Positions 10,334 to 22,214 are shown, counted from the stretch's first letter. The stretch: 64,000 nt of DNA from Rhea pennata (GCF_028389875.1 NC_084663.1:206615876-206679875); one strand, 5' to 3'. Translations and numbers: made by a program. Notes: generated by a model not told the origin, from the letters alone.

Positions 10334-10870
10334 GGCGCACACGAGGCGGCTCGACAGCGAGTGCTCCGGAAAAGATCTGTCCCGGCGGCGCCGGGGTCTC
10401 CACTCCAGGCACTCCTTCGCCGACCCTGGGGGAGCAGCGGGGCCAGGGTGACTCTGCAGCCCAGCCCAGTCCAGCCCAGCCCCAGCGGCCGCGACGTGGG
10501 GCCCCGCTCCTGCCGCTGCGGCAGCCCCGCGCGAGCCCCTTCCTGCCTGGCTCCTGCAGAGCTCCCCCACCCGGGCCCCGGCGCTGCCTCTCACCGCCTG
10601 CCGCAGGGGCCGCGCCGGGGCAGGCCCCAGGGCAGCGGGGCCACGGCCCGGGAGCTCCACAGGGCTGGAGCAGCACCCTGGGCCTGGCCGTGCGCGGGGC
10701 GGCGCCACCTCCCCTGCCCGCACCTGTCCCGTGCTCAGAGGCGCCGCCTCCAGCCTGGGGCTGCCCGCGCCCCGCAGCCCTTTTTGTATTGCCGGACCGG
10801 CCCGTGTCACCCACCGCTACTGTGACAGGGCACCACCACCGGCGTGACACTGACCCCCACTGTGACATGC
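10334..10870 (-). promoter_or_regulatory. Putative promoter and 5'UTR of PHF7-like gene A
   Basis: CpG-rich region upstream of the gene A start codon. A TATA-like ATACAAAAA lies at about 10789-10781. The CRE-like motif present in the other two copies is altered here (TGACACGG instead of TGACGTGG). A possible 5'UTR intron runs from a GGCG|GTGAGA donor at 10594 to a CCCCCAG acceptor at 10426, leaving a 92-base 5'UTR segment before the ATG. The boundaries are inferred from motifs only. Confidence 0.45.
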
Positions 10871-11913
10871 TGCTGCCACTCCCAGGCGGGACAAAAGGCT
10901 GGAACCAAAAGCCTTGGCCAGCCCCCCAGGCGGGAGGTACCTGCCACTTCTGCCCTTGCCTCAGCCCTCTCCTCACACTGCTGAAATCCAGGTTGGACAA
11001 AGAAGCCGTTAGGGGCCTCTTCCTGAAAATCCAGCCACAACTAGTTCCTCCCGTGACCGGCCTCATGCCCACGTTTGGCCACTCAGGGAGTTCCTGGGGA
11101 GAAGCAGGCACACAAAACTGCCTGTTTCCCACAAGTTCTCGTTCTGCCCTGAGCGGCAACCCTTCAATGAGGAGGCGGCAAAGGAAACACCTCTGCCCAA
11201 ACGACTCCACCGGTTTGGCCTGCACAGCTCTGATTCTGGCTTTCTCTTCAGGTGCATGTTTCCCAAAAAGGTCGTGCCTCGCTCTCTCACACGTTCCCTC
11301 TGCCCGTTGTTCTGGGTGCGCCGATCGCCTCTTGCAAATCCTCTCCGCGGTTACTTAGGTTTGCTCTTGTTGCCCTGGACATTTCAAGCTGAGGCTGGAA
11401 CATTTGCTAGGAGGAAGACAAGCGGGACCAGCTCAAGGGGGCTCTCCCCACAACGCACGAGGAAGCTCTTCTGTAGCCCAGCATTGGTCCATCTAGGCCA
11501 AAGCGTCAAGAATGAGAGTAAAAGAAGAGGACGACAGTTCAACACGGGTTTCCACACAGGGCTCACTTTCGAACCCCTCTCTACCTCCTCCTTCCCCTGC
11601 TGCTCTGGCTCTGAAGGCTGCGAGGTTCAGTCTGGAGGTGGTGAAGTGGAGGGCATTACCGCGTCCTGGAGGCAGCACCTGGAGTCCTTGGACAGCATGC
11701 ACTTCGATGTCCATGCTGATAGATTTCTTCCTCACGCGAGGACCCCTTGGCCTCCTCTTTCTATGTTTGCCAACACCCTCTTGCCCCTTGTGCACTCTTC
11801 CACATTGACTACGTGCGGTGCATTTTACGCATGCGAGATACTGCTTTGTTCTCTTGGTTCTCCCTGGAAATGTTCTCTTTTCTTTCTCTTTTTCTTTCTC
11901 TTTCTCTCTCTCT

Positions 11914-11945
<32 letters not shown>

Positions 11946-12701
11946 CTTCCCCAGATTCAGGCCTCTGTATTTCTTTTGCTGCCGCCTGGGCATCTTCTGT
12001 ATAGCAGTGGTGCCTCCCATAACAGCCCATGCCCCATCCCTTGTCACCCCATGCCTGCACTCCGCTGCAGCATCTGCTGTCTCCACCTCACAAGTAGTCT
12101 GCTATTGTACCAGGCCTAGACTAGGCCCAAGGGCTAGAGGGGTGAATGGGGCTGCACCCCTTAAAAATAGACAGAAAAAGGAAAAAAGAAAAAAGTAAGC
12201 CAAAGACACAGGAAACCCAAACTAGAGGTAGTCCTGAGGAGGATCAGGAGGTTAGCTGGTAAGCCAGAGGACCTGGCAAGGCACCATCCCTACTTGTCAT
12301 GGCACCAAGCCTGTGGCCTTTGGGAAGAACGTCCTAAAGGCTGCAGGAGTACTGCCGCACATCCCCAGTGGCAGTGGAGGGGAGTGGCGAGACAAAGAAG
12401 CTGGAACATGCCTGAGGGCTAAGGGCTCGGCACCCGACCGAGGAGGCCACCAAGTAGCCCCTGCGCAAAGGCTGCCACACGGGAAGAGGAGAGCCATCCT
12501 GTGAGCCCGGCAGTCCGGCCCCCGCATCTGAGCCCAGAATGATCCAAGAGGCCGTTTCGGCAATGGCCAGGGCCTCCACCCAAGGTGTTAATCAACACAC
12601 CCAAGCACCCAGCTTGTGCCCAGGCTGAATGCAGGCACAGCAGGAGGTGCCAGGGGAATCTTCAGGAACGGAGAGTGGTTGTGACCATGAGTCCGATGCT
12701 T
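10871..12701. other. Spacer of unit 2
   Basis: Homologous to 281-2087 and 18861-20670. No recognisable gene. It differs from the other two mainly in the much longer CT/T tract and in some single-base variants near the A-rich run (12170-12215). Confidence 0.6.
11874..11952 (+). repeat. CT/T tract, unit 2 (expanded)
   Basis: Same tract as in unit 1 but about 25 bases longer, with extra CTTT and CT repeats and a longer T run. It accounts for most of the spacer length difference between units. Confidence 0.85.
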
Positions 12702-13895
12702 TCATAGAATCATAGAATCAGTAAGGTTGGAAGGGACCTCTGGAGATCATCTAGTAGAACCTAGTTCAGCAGGGGCTCAGCAGGGTCACCTAGAGCATGT
12801 TAGACAGGGTTGCGTCCAGGCGGGCCTTGAAGATCTCCAGAGAAGGAGACTCCACAACCTCTCTGGGCAGCCTGGTCCAGTGCTCTGCCACTCTCACAGT
12901 GAAGAAATTCCCCCTCACGGTCAGGCGGAACTTCCTGTGGTTCAGTTTCTGCCCATTGCCTCTTGTCCTGTCTCACGGGGCAACTGAAAAGAGTTTGTCC
13001 CCATCTCCTTGACATCCTCCCTCCAGGTACTTATACACATTGATAAGATTCCCCCCACCCCCCGCCCTTGGTCTTCTCTTCCCCAGGCTGAAGAGGACCA
13101 GCTCGCGCAGCCGTTCCTCATAGGGCAGGTGCTCCAGCCCTCTGATCATCTTCGTAGCCCTGTGCTGGACTCTCTGCAGTAGCTCCATGTGTGTCTTGTC
13201 CTGGGGAGCCCAGAACTGGACACAGGACTCGAGATGAGGCCTCCGCAGGGCTGAGGAGAGGGGCAGGATCACCTCCCTCCACCTGCTGGCAACACTCCTC
13301 CCAGCGCACCCCAGGAGACTCTCCATTGGCCTTCTTGGCCACAAGGGCACATTGCTGGCTCATGGTCAACTTGTCATCCCCCAGCACTCCCAGGTCCTTC
13401 TCTGCAGAGCTGCTCTCCAGGAGGTCAGCCCCCAGCTTGTCCTGGTGCCTAGGGTTATTTTTCCCTAAGTGCAGGACCCTGGGCTTGCCCTTGTTGAACC
13501 TCCTGAGATTCCTCTCCGCCCAACTCTCCAGCCTGTCCAGGTCTCTCTGAATGGCAGCACAGCCCACTGGTGTGTCAGCCACTCCTCCCAGCTTGGCATC
13601 ATCTGCAAACTTGCTGAGGAGGCACTCCGTCCCCTCATCCAGGTTATTGATGAAGAAATTGAACAGGATGGGACCCAGGACTGAGCCCTGGGGGACGCCA
13701 CTAGCCACAGGCCTCCAACTAGACTCCACGCCACCGATGACGACCCTGTGAGCTCTGCCTTTCAGCCAGTTCTCAAGCCACCTCACTGTCCACTCGTCTA
13801 ACCCACCCTTCCCGAGCTTCTCTGGGAGGACGTTATGGGAGACAGTGTCAAAAGCCTTGCTGAAGTCAAGGTTTGTGCCAGCGATGAGGAGTTCC
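12702..13895 (-). mobile_element. CR1 LINE, 5'-truncated, unit 2
   Basis: The same CR1 insertion as in units 1 and 3, duplicated with the unit. This copy has a sense codon where the others have TGA, so a 222-codon reverse transcriptase frame (13786-13118) stays open through [10 protein letters not shown] and FADD. It lacks the N-terminal part and is frameshifted near the 3' end, so it is not functional. Confidence 0.92.
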
Positions 13896-13899
13896 TAAA

Positions 13900-14235
13900 A
13901 TCACAGAACACTTGGGCTTGGATGGCACGTCTGCAGGCCATGTGGTCCCAAGCAGCCTGCTCAGGCAGGCTCTGCTAGAGCAGCTTGCCTGGCACCAGGG
14001 CCAGTCGGCTTGTCAAGGTCTCCAAGGATGGAGACTCCACCACCTCTCGAGGAAGCCTGTTCCAACGTTCCAGCACCCTCACAAGCAGGAAGTGTTTTCC
14101 AAGCTTCAGTTGGAATTTCCTGCCTGCCACTTTGAGCCCTTTGCCTCTCGCCTGCTCACAGCACCTTGAGAGGAGGGCCTCCGTCTTCTTTACACCCTCC
14201 CATCAGATACTTTCAACATTGAGGGCAACTCCCCC
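13900..14235 (-). mobile_element. Second CR1 fragment, unit 2
   Basis: Same fragment as at 3285-3622. A 2-base deletion relative to units 1 and 3 lies near 14160. Confidence 0.8.
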
Positions 14236-14243
14236 TCCCCCCG

Positions 14244-14282
14244 GAGCCAGAGCAGGAGCCGGAGCCGGAGCCGGAGCCAGAG
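14244..14282 (+). repeat. GAGCCG hexamer microsatellite, unit 2
   Basis: Same imperfect hexamer array as in unit 1. Confidence 0.85.
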
Positions 14283-14577
14283 TCTTCCCTTCTCCAAGCA
14301 AAACAATCCCACCTCTCTCACAGGCTCTGCAGTCAGGGACCTGGTCTGCAGTTGGTGCACTGCCACCGGTCAGTCCAATTGTCTCATCAATGCAGAGACC
14401 AGTGGTGAGTTCTTGGGCCACCCCGGCAACTACGGAGCTCTGCGCCCTGGGCACCCACAGTGTGTACCGCAGCTCTAGGGCAATTTTCTCTCTCCCAAAG
14501 GGGGTTTTCATCCATCGATCTCGCCTGCAACTTCACAAATGCCACCGCTCTTGCCACAGGACTAGAACTCAATTCTC

Positions 14578-14583
14578 TTTATT
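14578..14583 (-). terminator. Poly(A) signal of PHF7-like gene B
   Basis: Canonical AATAAA on the minus strand about 210 bases after the gene B stop codon, conserved in all three units. It predicts a short 3'UTR. Confidence 0.75.
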
Positions 14584-14792
14584 GACAGGCAGGCAGGGGG
14601 TGGTTGGTTCCCACTGGCAGGAAGGCAGCATCCCCCTGCCCAGTGCATCCGGAGGGATGACCCAGGCTGGGCGCTCGCAGCAGGCCTCACGGGGCTCCCT
14701 CTGGCAGGGGCTGGGCAGCGCTGGCATCCCTTGGGCCCGATGCACAGAGCTGCCAGCAAGCAGCCCCAGCGGGCTGGGGCAGCGCGGGCTCT

Positions 14793-17700
14793 TCAGCGCC
14801 GGCTGTACGGCTGTTTGGAGCGGCGCTGTAGCCGCCCGCGGCCCGGCCTTCGCTCTGGCCCCGTCTGGCCTGAGCGCCTGCTGCTCGCGGGAGCCTGGGA
14901 GCTGGCCGACGATGCTGCCTGTCTGCTGGTGCTGGCGCTGGCCGTCCCCGACTGCGTGCTGGAGGCTGCAGGAGAGGCAGGAAGGTCAGCAGCACGGCCC
15001 CTTGCGCCCAGGCCAGGAGAGGCCAGAGCGCGGGCTGCCCGGCGAGGAGAGAGCCTCTGCCAAGCGCAGCCTGAGCATCCGCAGGCGGGCCTTGTCTGGC
15101 TCCTGCCTCTGGCCTGGGGGCGCCTGCATGCACCCGGGGTCTCCTCTTACTGGTGCCCAGCCCCGCACAGTCGTCACACTCCCAGGTGGCTGTGGAGGGC
15201 CTCAAGGCGGAGCAGCGGCGGTGCGTGCCCTTGGCAGCACAGGAGGAGCAGAGCAGCAGCTGCCACGGCCTGGGAAAGCAAAGGGGTGGGTGGCCAGAGG
15301 GGCAGCCAGGGCTGGCAGGGACACCAGGGAGGCAGCCAAGGGCAGAGGGAGGTGAGCAGGAGGCTACCCGGCAGAGCTCCCCCAGCTGGCACCACCTGAG
15401 CAACAAGAGGCCTTGCTCCCGCAGCCCTGCAGGGTGGCAAGAGCCTGGGCACAGCCCCAGGCCAACCCTCCGCTCCTTGGTGTGCCACTAGCCCAGAGCT
15501 AGCAGGAGATGATGCCTCCTGGCCTGGGAGCTCGGCACTGCCGTGGCAAAGCCCTCTCCCTCTCTCTCTCCTTCCTGCCCTGCAGGCCGTCCATCCCCCT
15601 TCCAAAGACCTTCCGAGATGGTGCCAGGCTGCTACAAAGGCACCTGCTGCCACGTGGGCAGGGGGGAAACTGCTGCTTGGCTGACTTACCCCTCTTCCGC
15701 TGCCTCCTCTTGGCCGCGCGCACAAAGACACCGGCTGGCATCGCATCGCCCGTGCCTCTCGTAGAGCTCCTCAAAAGCTCCCTCTGCCTCCCACGTGGGT
15801 TGTCTGCCGGGCAGAAGCCAAGCAAGGGCATGAGTCTCCCTGGCCCCTTCGGCCCGTGCCCTTCTTCTCTCTCGTGGCCACAGGGCAAGGGCAGAAGAGA
15901 ACCAACCTGAGGGGCACTCGGATGCCCACGGAAGACATTTCCCACAGGAAAGCCTCCCTGTCTTGGCACTGCGGGCACTGGAAGCAGAAGAAGCCTGCCC
16001 CAAGAGCCTGTCGCTGCAAGAGAGCCCCAGGCAGCGTGAGTGGGCCACTGCCCGCTGCTGGCCACCTGCCGTGCCCAAGGGGCGCGGGAAGGGCCTCCTA
16101 CCTGGACGCAGCCACGGTGGAACCACGCGTGCTTACACGCGGGGCACACCAGCGTGTGGTGGGAGAGCTTTCCCTCCACGGGCTCCAGACAGATGAGGCA
16201 GGAGGTCTCCCCATCCTGGTGCGCCTGCACTTGTTGCTCCGGGCGATGTGCCCGGCAGAAGGACCTGGGCGCAACACGGAAGCGCTGGGCAAGGTCGGGA
16301 CGTGCGGAGTCGCCCCGCCTTTCTCGACAAGACTACCCCAAAGGCGGCAGAGGCTGGTTGCTCCCCGGGCAACACGCGCGAGTCTCTCTTCCCATCCCTT
16401 TCCCACTTCCCCTGCATCTGCCACTCGAGGGGCGCGGCAGGTTCTGCCAGAGGCCTGCACATCCTGCCTCTCACGGGGGCTCCGGCGCCCTCTCGCCCAG
16501 CTGGGCACCTTGCCTGTGCGGAGGAGACCTGACCAAGACGCCGGCTTGGCAGCCCGCAGCCCGGCAGGCATCCCCAGCTCCCAGGGCACCCACAGCAAGA
16601 CACTGCCAGTGCATGGCTGGTGGCAGACCCTCCCGCTCTGCTCCGGCACCCAGGGCAGGGGAAACGGTGGCAGAAAGGAGCCCTCCACGACCCAGCGCTG
16701 GCTCTGGCAGGGCTCTGGCAGGGGCACCGCCGGGCAGAGCACGCAGCTGCTTTGTCCGCTTGGCCGGCGCCGGCAGGAGGCCGACTGAGACCAAGGCAGC
16801 CCAGCACGAGGCTCCCCAGCTCTTACCTGTACTGCCCAAAGAACTGCGAGACGCAGCCGTCTTCGCAGCCGCACGGGAAGTGGAAGCTGCGCTTGCAGCC
16901 CTTCTGATGGCAGCAAATGGTGGCCCCGCGCTCACCACAGACGTAGCACAGCTGGAAAGAGAACAGCAGACCCTCATCAGCCCCACGTGCTCACGGTCCC
17001 CCAAGGCCTGCCCCACACCTTTGCCAAGGCTGCGGGCGTGGGGGCACCGCGGCCTCACGACCTGCACAGCCGCCTCCAGCACTGGGCTTCTGCCTTCTGC
17101 CGGAGCCTCTCTGGAGCTCCTGCGACTCACACAACTGCCCGCGATTTCCTTCCCGGGGTCCAGGCTGAGCTTGCACAAACCCCCACCCCTACGAGCTCCT
17201 CACCTTCCGACTTGCCCGCTTCACCACCCGCCTGATCTCTGCCGGAAGAAACTCGTCGGCTCCCGTCTCAGACGCGCGTCTCACGGGGAGCCCGCCGGCA
17301 AGATACTGAAAAACAGAAAGCTCCCAGCGCTCATTCAGTCCTGCAGGCATGGCGCATTGCTAGCGGATGGTGCTGAGACACCGGCGAGAGGTCCAGGGCA
17401 GGCCACGCTCCGGTGCCTGGGGCTGGGTGACCTGCAGTGCTGCTGGGCCTCGGAGCTGCTGCACAACAAGCAGCGCAAAGGCCTGGAGAACTGGGCTGTG
17501 CTGTGGGCAGGGAAGGCCCTGGCGGCGAGCGCCCGGGCGAGGGGCTGGGGAGCACTCCAGCAGGCAGCGCTGGGCTGCTGGGCCTTCCTGAGCTGAGCCC
17601 CTGCCATGCTGGGGCAGACCTGGAGAGCCCGAGCAGCACGCAGCAAAGGGTCCCCAGCAAGCGCAGGAGTTGTTGAGGAGGAGGTGACTCCCCCCAGAGC

Positions 17701-18324
17701 TCTTGGGATGGGATTTCCCACAGCCACAAACCCCGCCCCCTCCCCACGCCCCACGCTGCCCACGTGGCCATGGAGATTACAAGGTGCTGGGCAGGGGCAC
17801 CAGGCGGGAGCTGGAGGCGTCTCCCGGGAGACTCACCAGGCAATTCTCATGGGCACAGAGTCCACCATTCCGGCGTTTCTCGCCGTACTTATCCGCGTCG
17901 GAATCGGCCCGGCGACACAGCACGCAGGCTGCAGGGGCAGAGCAAAGGCCGCAAGCACTGAGCATCTCTCTGGGGCCTGCACAAGTGTCCTGGAGGGCTT
18001 CCCCTGGCAGGGCCCGCTCTTTCCCGGCTCTCCAAATGCCCTCCTGGTGCTGCCTGCATCCCCCACGGCTCCGCGACAGCCCCACGCTGACCCAGAGGAG
18101 GCTCCTGCACTGGCCCCAGGGGTTCCCACGCACGACCTGCCCCCTCGCCTTCCCCTTGCCTCTCCCGGCCCCTCTCGCCCCTTCCCAGCACAGACCGTTC
18201 CTCCCTGCATGCCTCTGCAGCCTAGCACGTCCCTCCCCGCGCCCCCGGCCTCGTGCGCAGCACAGGAGCTCGGGGTCCCTCTGCTCTCACCCTCCTCCCT
18301 GGCGTCGGGCGCCTTGCGCTTCAT
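14793..18324 (-). CDS. PHF7: PHF7-like PHD/RING-finger protein, gene B (9 exons)
   Basis: Second complete copy, same architecture as gene A. Exons: 18324-18291, 17928-17837, 17305-17204, 16951-16827, 16264-16102, 16013-15907, 15803-15690, 15269-15151, 14965-14793 (stop 14795-14793). All splice sites are preserved and the frame is open for 342 residues. By eye the protein differs from gene A only at residue 239 (Arg in A, Gln in B), just after the first cysteines of the third PHD finger; a codon in exon 5 differs silently. Unlike gene A, the 3'UTR is continuous to a canonical AATAAA about 210 bases below the stop. Its promoter block keeps an intact TGACGTGG motif. A nuclear chromatin-reader role, probably germline, is inferred from the family. 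This is the best candidate in the window for a fully functional copy. Confidence 0.87.
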
Positions 18325-18860
18325 GGCGCACACGAGACGGCTCGACAGCGAGTGCTCCGGAAAAGATCTGTCCCGGCGGCGCCGGGGTCTCCACTCCAGG
18401 CACTCCTTCGCCGACCCTGGGGGAGCAGCGGGGCCAGGGTGACTCTGCAGCCCAGCCCAGTCCAGCCCAGCCCCAGCGGCCGCGACGTGGGGCCCCGCTC
18501 CTGCCGCTGCGGCAGCCCCACGCGAGCCCCTTCCTGCCCGGTCCTGCAGAGCTCCCCCACCCAGGCCCCGGCGCTGCCTCTCACCGCCTGCCGCAGGGGC
18601 CGCGCCGGGGCAGGCCCCAGGGCAGCGGGGCCACGGCCCGGGAGCTCCACAGGGCTGGAGCAGCACCCTGGGCCTGGCCGTGCGCGCAGCGGCGCCACCT
18701 CCCCTGCCCGCACCTGTCCCCTGCTCAGAGGCGCCGCCTCCAGCCTGGGGCTGCCCGCGCCCCGCAGCCCTTTTTGTACCGCCGGGGCCACCCACGTCAC
18801 CCACCGCTACTGTGACAGGGCACCACCACCGGCGTGACACTGACCCCCACTGTGACATGC
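18325..18860 (-). promoter_or_regulatory. Putative promoter and 5'UTR of PHF7-like gene B
   Basis: Same block upstream of gene B. On the minus strand TGACGTGG (18799-18792) precedes TACAAAAA (18778-18771), a CRE plus TATA-like arrangement. CREM-type sites of this kind are common in promoters active in spermatids, which would suit a PHF7-type gene; this link is inference. A 5'UTR intron like that proposed for gene A is possible, with the GT donor present. Confidence 0.45.
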
Positions 18861-20670
18861 TGCTGCCACTCCCAGGCGGGACAAAAGGCTGGAACCAAAA
18901 GCCTTGGCCAGCCCCCCAGGCGGGAGGTACCTGCCACTTCTGCCCTTGCCTCAGCCCTCTCCTCACACTGCTGAAATCCAGGTTGGACAAAGAAGCCGTT
19001 AGGGGCCTCTTCCTGAAAATCCAGCCACAACTAGTTCCTCCCGTGACCGGCCTCATGCCCACGTTTGGCCACTCAGGGAGTTCCTGGGGAGAAGCAGGCA
19101 CACAAAACTGCCTGTTTCCCACAAGTTCTCGTTCTGCCCTGAGCGGCAACCCTTCAATGAGGAGGCGGCAAAGGAAACACCTCTGCCCAAACGACTCCAC
19201 CGGTTTGGCCTGCACAGCTCTGATTCTGGCTTTCTCTTCAGGTGCATGTTTCCCAAAAAGGTCGTGCCTCGCTCTCTCACACGTTCCCTCTGCCCGTTGT
19301 TCTGGGTGCGCCGATCGCCTCTTGCAAATCCTCTCCGCGGTTACTTAGGTTTGCTCTTGTTGCCCTGGACATTTCAAGCTGAGGCTGGAACATTTGCTAG
19401 GAGGAAGACAAGCGGGACCAGCTCAAGGGGGCTCTCCCCACAACGCACGAGGAAGCTCTTCTGTAGCCCAGCATTGGTCCATCTAGGCCAAAGCGTCAAG
19501 AATGAGAGTAAAAGAAGAGGACGACAGTTCAACACGGGTTTCCACACAGGGCTCACTTTCGAACCCCTCTCTACCTCCTCCTTCCCCTGCTGCTCTGGCT
19601 CTGAAGGCTGCGAGGTTCAGTCTGGAGGTGGTGAAGTGGAGGGCATTACCGCGTCCTGGAGGCAGCACCTGGAGTCCTTGGACAGCATGCACTTCGATGT
19701 CCATGCTGATAGATTTCTTCCTCACGCGAGGACCCCTTGGCCTCCTCTTTCTATGTTTGCCAACACCCTCTTGCCCCTTGTGCACTCTTCCACATTGACT
19801 ACGTGCGGTGCATTTTACGCATGCGAGATACTGCTTTGTTCTCTTGGTTCTCCCTGGAAATGTTCTCTTTTCTTTCTCTTTCTCTCTCTCTTTTTTTTTT
19901 TTTTTTTATTTTTTCTTCCCCAGATTCAGGCCTCTGTATTTCTTTTGCTGCCGCCTGGGCATCTTCTGTATAGCAGTGGTGCCTCCCATAACAGCCCATG
20001 CCCCATCCCTTGTCACCCCATGCCTGCACTCCGCTGCAGCATCTGCTGTCTCCACCTCACAAGTAGTCTGCTATTGTACCAGGCCTAGACTAGGCCCAAG
20101 GGCTAGAGGGGTGAATGGGGCTGCACCCCTTAAAAATAGACAGAAAAAGGAAAAAAGAAAAAAGTCAGCCAAAGCCACAGGAAACCCAAACTAGAGGTAG
20201 TCCTGAGGAGGATCAGGAGGTTAGCTGGTAAGCCAGAGGACCTGGCAAGGCACCATCCCTACTTGTCATGGCACCAAGCCTGTGGCCTTTGGGAAGAACG
20301 TCCTAAAGGCTGCAGGAGTACTGCCGCACATCCCCAGTGGCAGTGGAGGGGAGTGGCGAGACAAAGAAGCTGGAACATGCCTGAGGGCTAAGGGCTCGGC
20401 ACCCGACCGAGGAGGCCACCAAGTAGCCCCTGCGCAAAGGCTGCCACACGGGAAGAGGAGAGCCATCCTGTGAGCCCGGCAGTCCGGCCCCCGCATCTGA
20501 GCCCAGAATGATCCAAGAGGCCGTTTCGGCAATGGCCAGGGCCTCCACCCAAGGTGTTAATCAACACACCCAAGCACCCAGCTTGTGCCCAGGCTGAATG
20601 CAGGCACAGCAGGAGGTGCCAGGGGAATCTTCAGGAACGGAGAGTGGTTGTGACCATGAGTCCGATGCTT
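18861..20670. other. Spacer of unit 3
   Basis: Homologous to the other two spacers. No recognisable gene. Its T tract is interrupted by one A. Confidence 0.6.
19863..19918 (+). repeat. CT/T tract, unit 3
   Basis: Same tract, with the T run broken by a single A near its end. Confidence 0.85.
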
Positions 20671-21864
20671 TCATAGAATCATAGAATCAATAATGTTGGA
20701 AGGGACCTCTGGAGATCATCTAGTAGAACCTAGTTCAGCAGGGGCTCAGCAGGGTCACCTAGAGCATGTTAGACAGGGTTGCGTCCAGGCGGGCCTTGAA
20801 GATCTCCAGAGAAGGAGACTCCACAACCTCTCTGGGCAGCCTGGTCCAGTGCTCTGCCACTCTCACAGTGAAGAAATTCCCCCTCACGGTCAGGCGGAAC
20901 TTCCTGTGCTTCAGTTTCTGCCCATTGCCTCTTGTCCTGTCTCACGGGGCAACTGAAAAGAGTTTGTCCCCATCTCCTTGACACCCTCCCTCCAGGTACT
21001 TATACACATTGATAAGATTCCCCCCACCCCCCGCCCTTGGTCTTCTCTTCCCCAGGCTGAAGAGGACCAGCTCGCGCAGCCGTTCCTCATAGGGCAGGTG
21101 CTCCAGCCCTCTGATCATCTTCGTAGCCCTGTGCTGGACTCTCTGCAGTAGCTCCATGTGTGTCTTGTCCTGGGGAGCCCAGAACTGGACACAGGACTCG
21201 AGATGAGGCCTCCGCAGGGCTGAGGAGAGGGGCAGGATCACCTCCCTCCACCTGCTGGCAACACTCCTCCCAGCGCACCTCAGGAGACTCTCCATTGGCC
21301 TTCTTGGCCACAAGGGCACATTGCTGGCTCATGGTCAACTTGTCATCCCCCAGCACTCCCAGGTCCTTCTCTGCAGAGCTGCTCTCCAGGAGGTCAGCCC
21401 CCAGCTTGTCCTGGTGCCTAGGGTTATTTTTCCCTAAGTGCAGGACCCTGGGCTTGCCCTTGTTGAACCTCCTGAGATTCCTCTCCGCCCAACTCTCCAG
21501 CCTGTCCAGGTCTCTCTGAATGGCAGCACAGCCCACTGGTGTGTCAGCCACTCCTCCCAGCTTGGCATCATCTGCAAACTTGCTGAGGAGTCACTCCGTC
21601 CCCTCATCCAGGTTATTGATGAAAAAGTTGAACAGGATGGGACCCAGGACTGAGCCCTGGGGGACGCCACTAGCCACAGGCCTCCAACTAGACTCCACGC
21701 CACCGATGACGACCCTGTGAGCTCTGCCTTTCAGCCAGTTCTCAAGCCACCTCACTGTCCACTCGTCTAACCCACCCTTCCCGAGCTTCTCTGGGAGGAC
21801 GTTATGGGAGACAGTGTCAAAAGCCTTGCTGAAGTCAAGGTTTGTGCCAGCGATGAGGAGTTCC
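20671..21864 (-). mobile_element. CR1 LINE, 5'-truncated, unit 3
   Basis: Third copy of the same insertion. It shares with unit 1 the TGA (21593-21591) before FADD and several other variants that unit 2 lacks. Confidence 0.92.
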
Positions 21865-21868
21865 TAAA

Positions 21869-22206
21869 ATCACAGAACACTTGGGCTTGGATGGCACGTC
21901 TGCAGGCCATGTGGTCCCAAGCAGCCTGCTCAGGCAGGCTCTGCTAGAGCAGCTTGCCTGGCACCAGGGCCAGTCGGCTTGTCAAGGTCTCCAAGGATGG
22001 AGACTCCACCACCTCTCGAGGAAGCCTGTTCCAACATTCCAGCACCCTCACAAGCAGGAAGTGTTTTTCAAGCTTCAGTTGGAATTTCCTGCCTGCCACT
22101 TTGAGCCCTTTGCCTCTCACCTGCTCACAGAGCACCTTGAGAGGAGGGCCTCCGTCTTCTTTACACCCTCCTATCAGATACTTTCAACATTGAGGGCAAT
22201 TCCCCC
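21869..22206 (-). mobile_element. Second CR1 fragment, unit 3
   Basis: Same fragment as at 3285-3622, without the deletion seen in unit 2. Confidence 0.8.
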
Positions 22207-22214
22207 TCCCCCCA

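Larger units (their letters stand above)
1..10590. repeat. Tandem array unit 1 (with insert)
   Basis: First copy of the PHF7-like tandem unit. Positions 1-4187 match 10591 onward and 18581 onward, and 6743-10590 match 14734-18580 at a constant offset of 7991. The unit is 10.59 kb instead of about 7.99 kb because 4188-6742 is an insertion absent from the other copies. Identity to the other units is very high by eye, with scattered single-base differences and a few indels. It contains spacer, two CR1 fragments, a microsatellite, a poly(A) signal and gene A. Confidence 0.95.
10591..18580. repeat. Tandem array unit 2
   Basis: Second, uninterrupted copy of the unit, 7990 bp long. It is the reference form: promoter-like block, spacer, CR1, second CR1, GAGCCG microsatellite, poly(A) signal, then gene B with nine exons on the minus strand. 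Its spacer has a distinct set of variants not found in units 1 and 3, for example in the CR1 around 12721-12725 and 13621-13660. Confidence 0.95.

Noticed and set aside
9712..11358. 548-codon open frame on the plus strand
   Set aside because: Antisense to PHF7-like exons 1 and 2 and the promoter block; Pro/Ala/Arg-rich product typical of chance frames in CpG-rich DNA; not kept at full length in the next unit.
17833..19215. 460-codon open frame on the minus strand
   Set aside because: It runs through exon 2, intron 1, exon 1 and the promoter of gene B in a way that ignores clear splice signals; only the short exon parts are supported.
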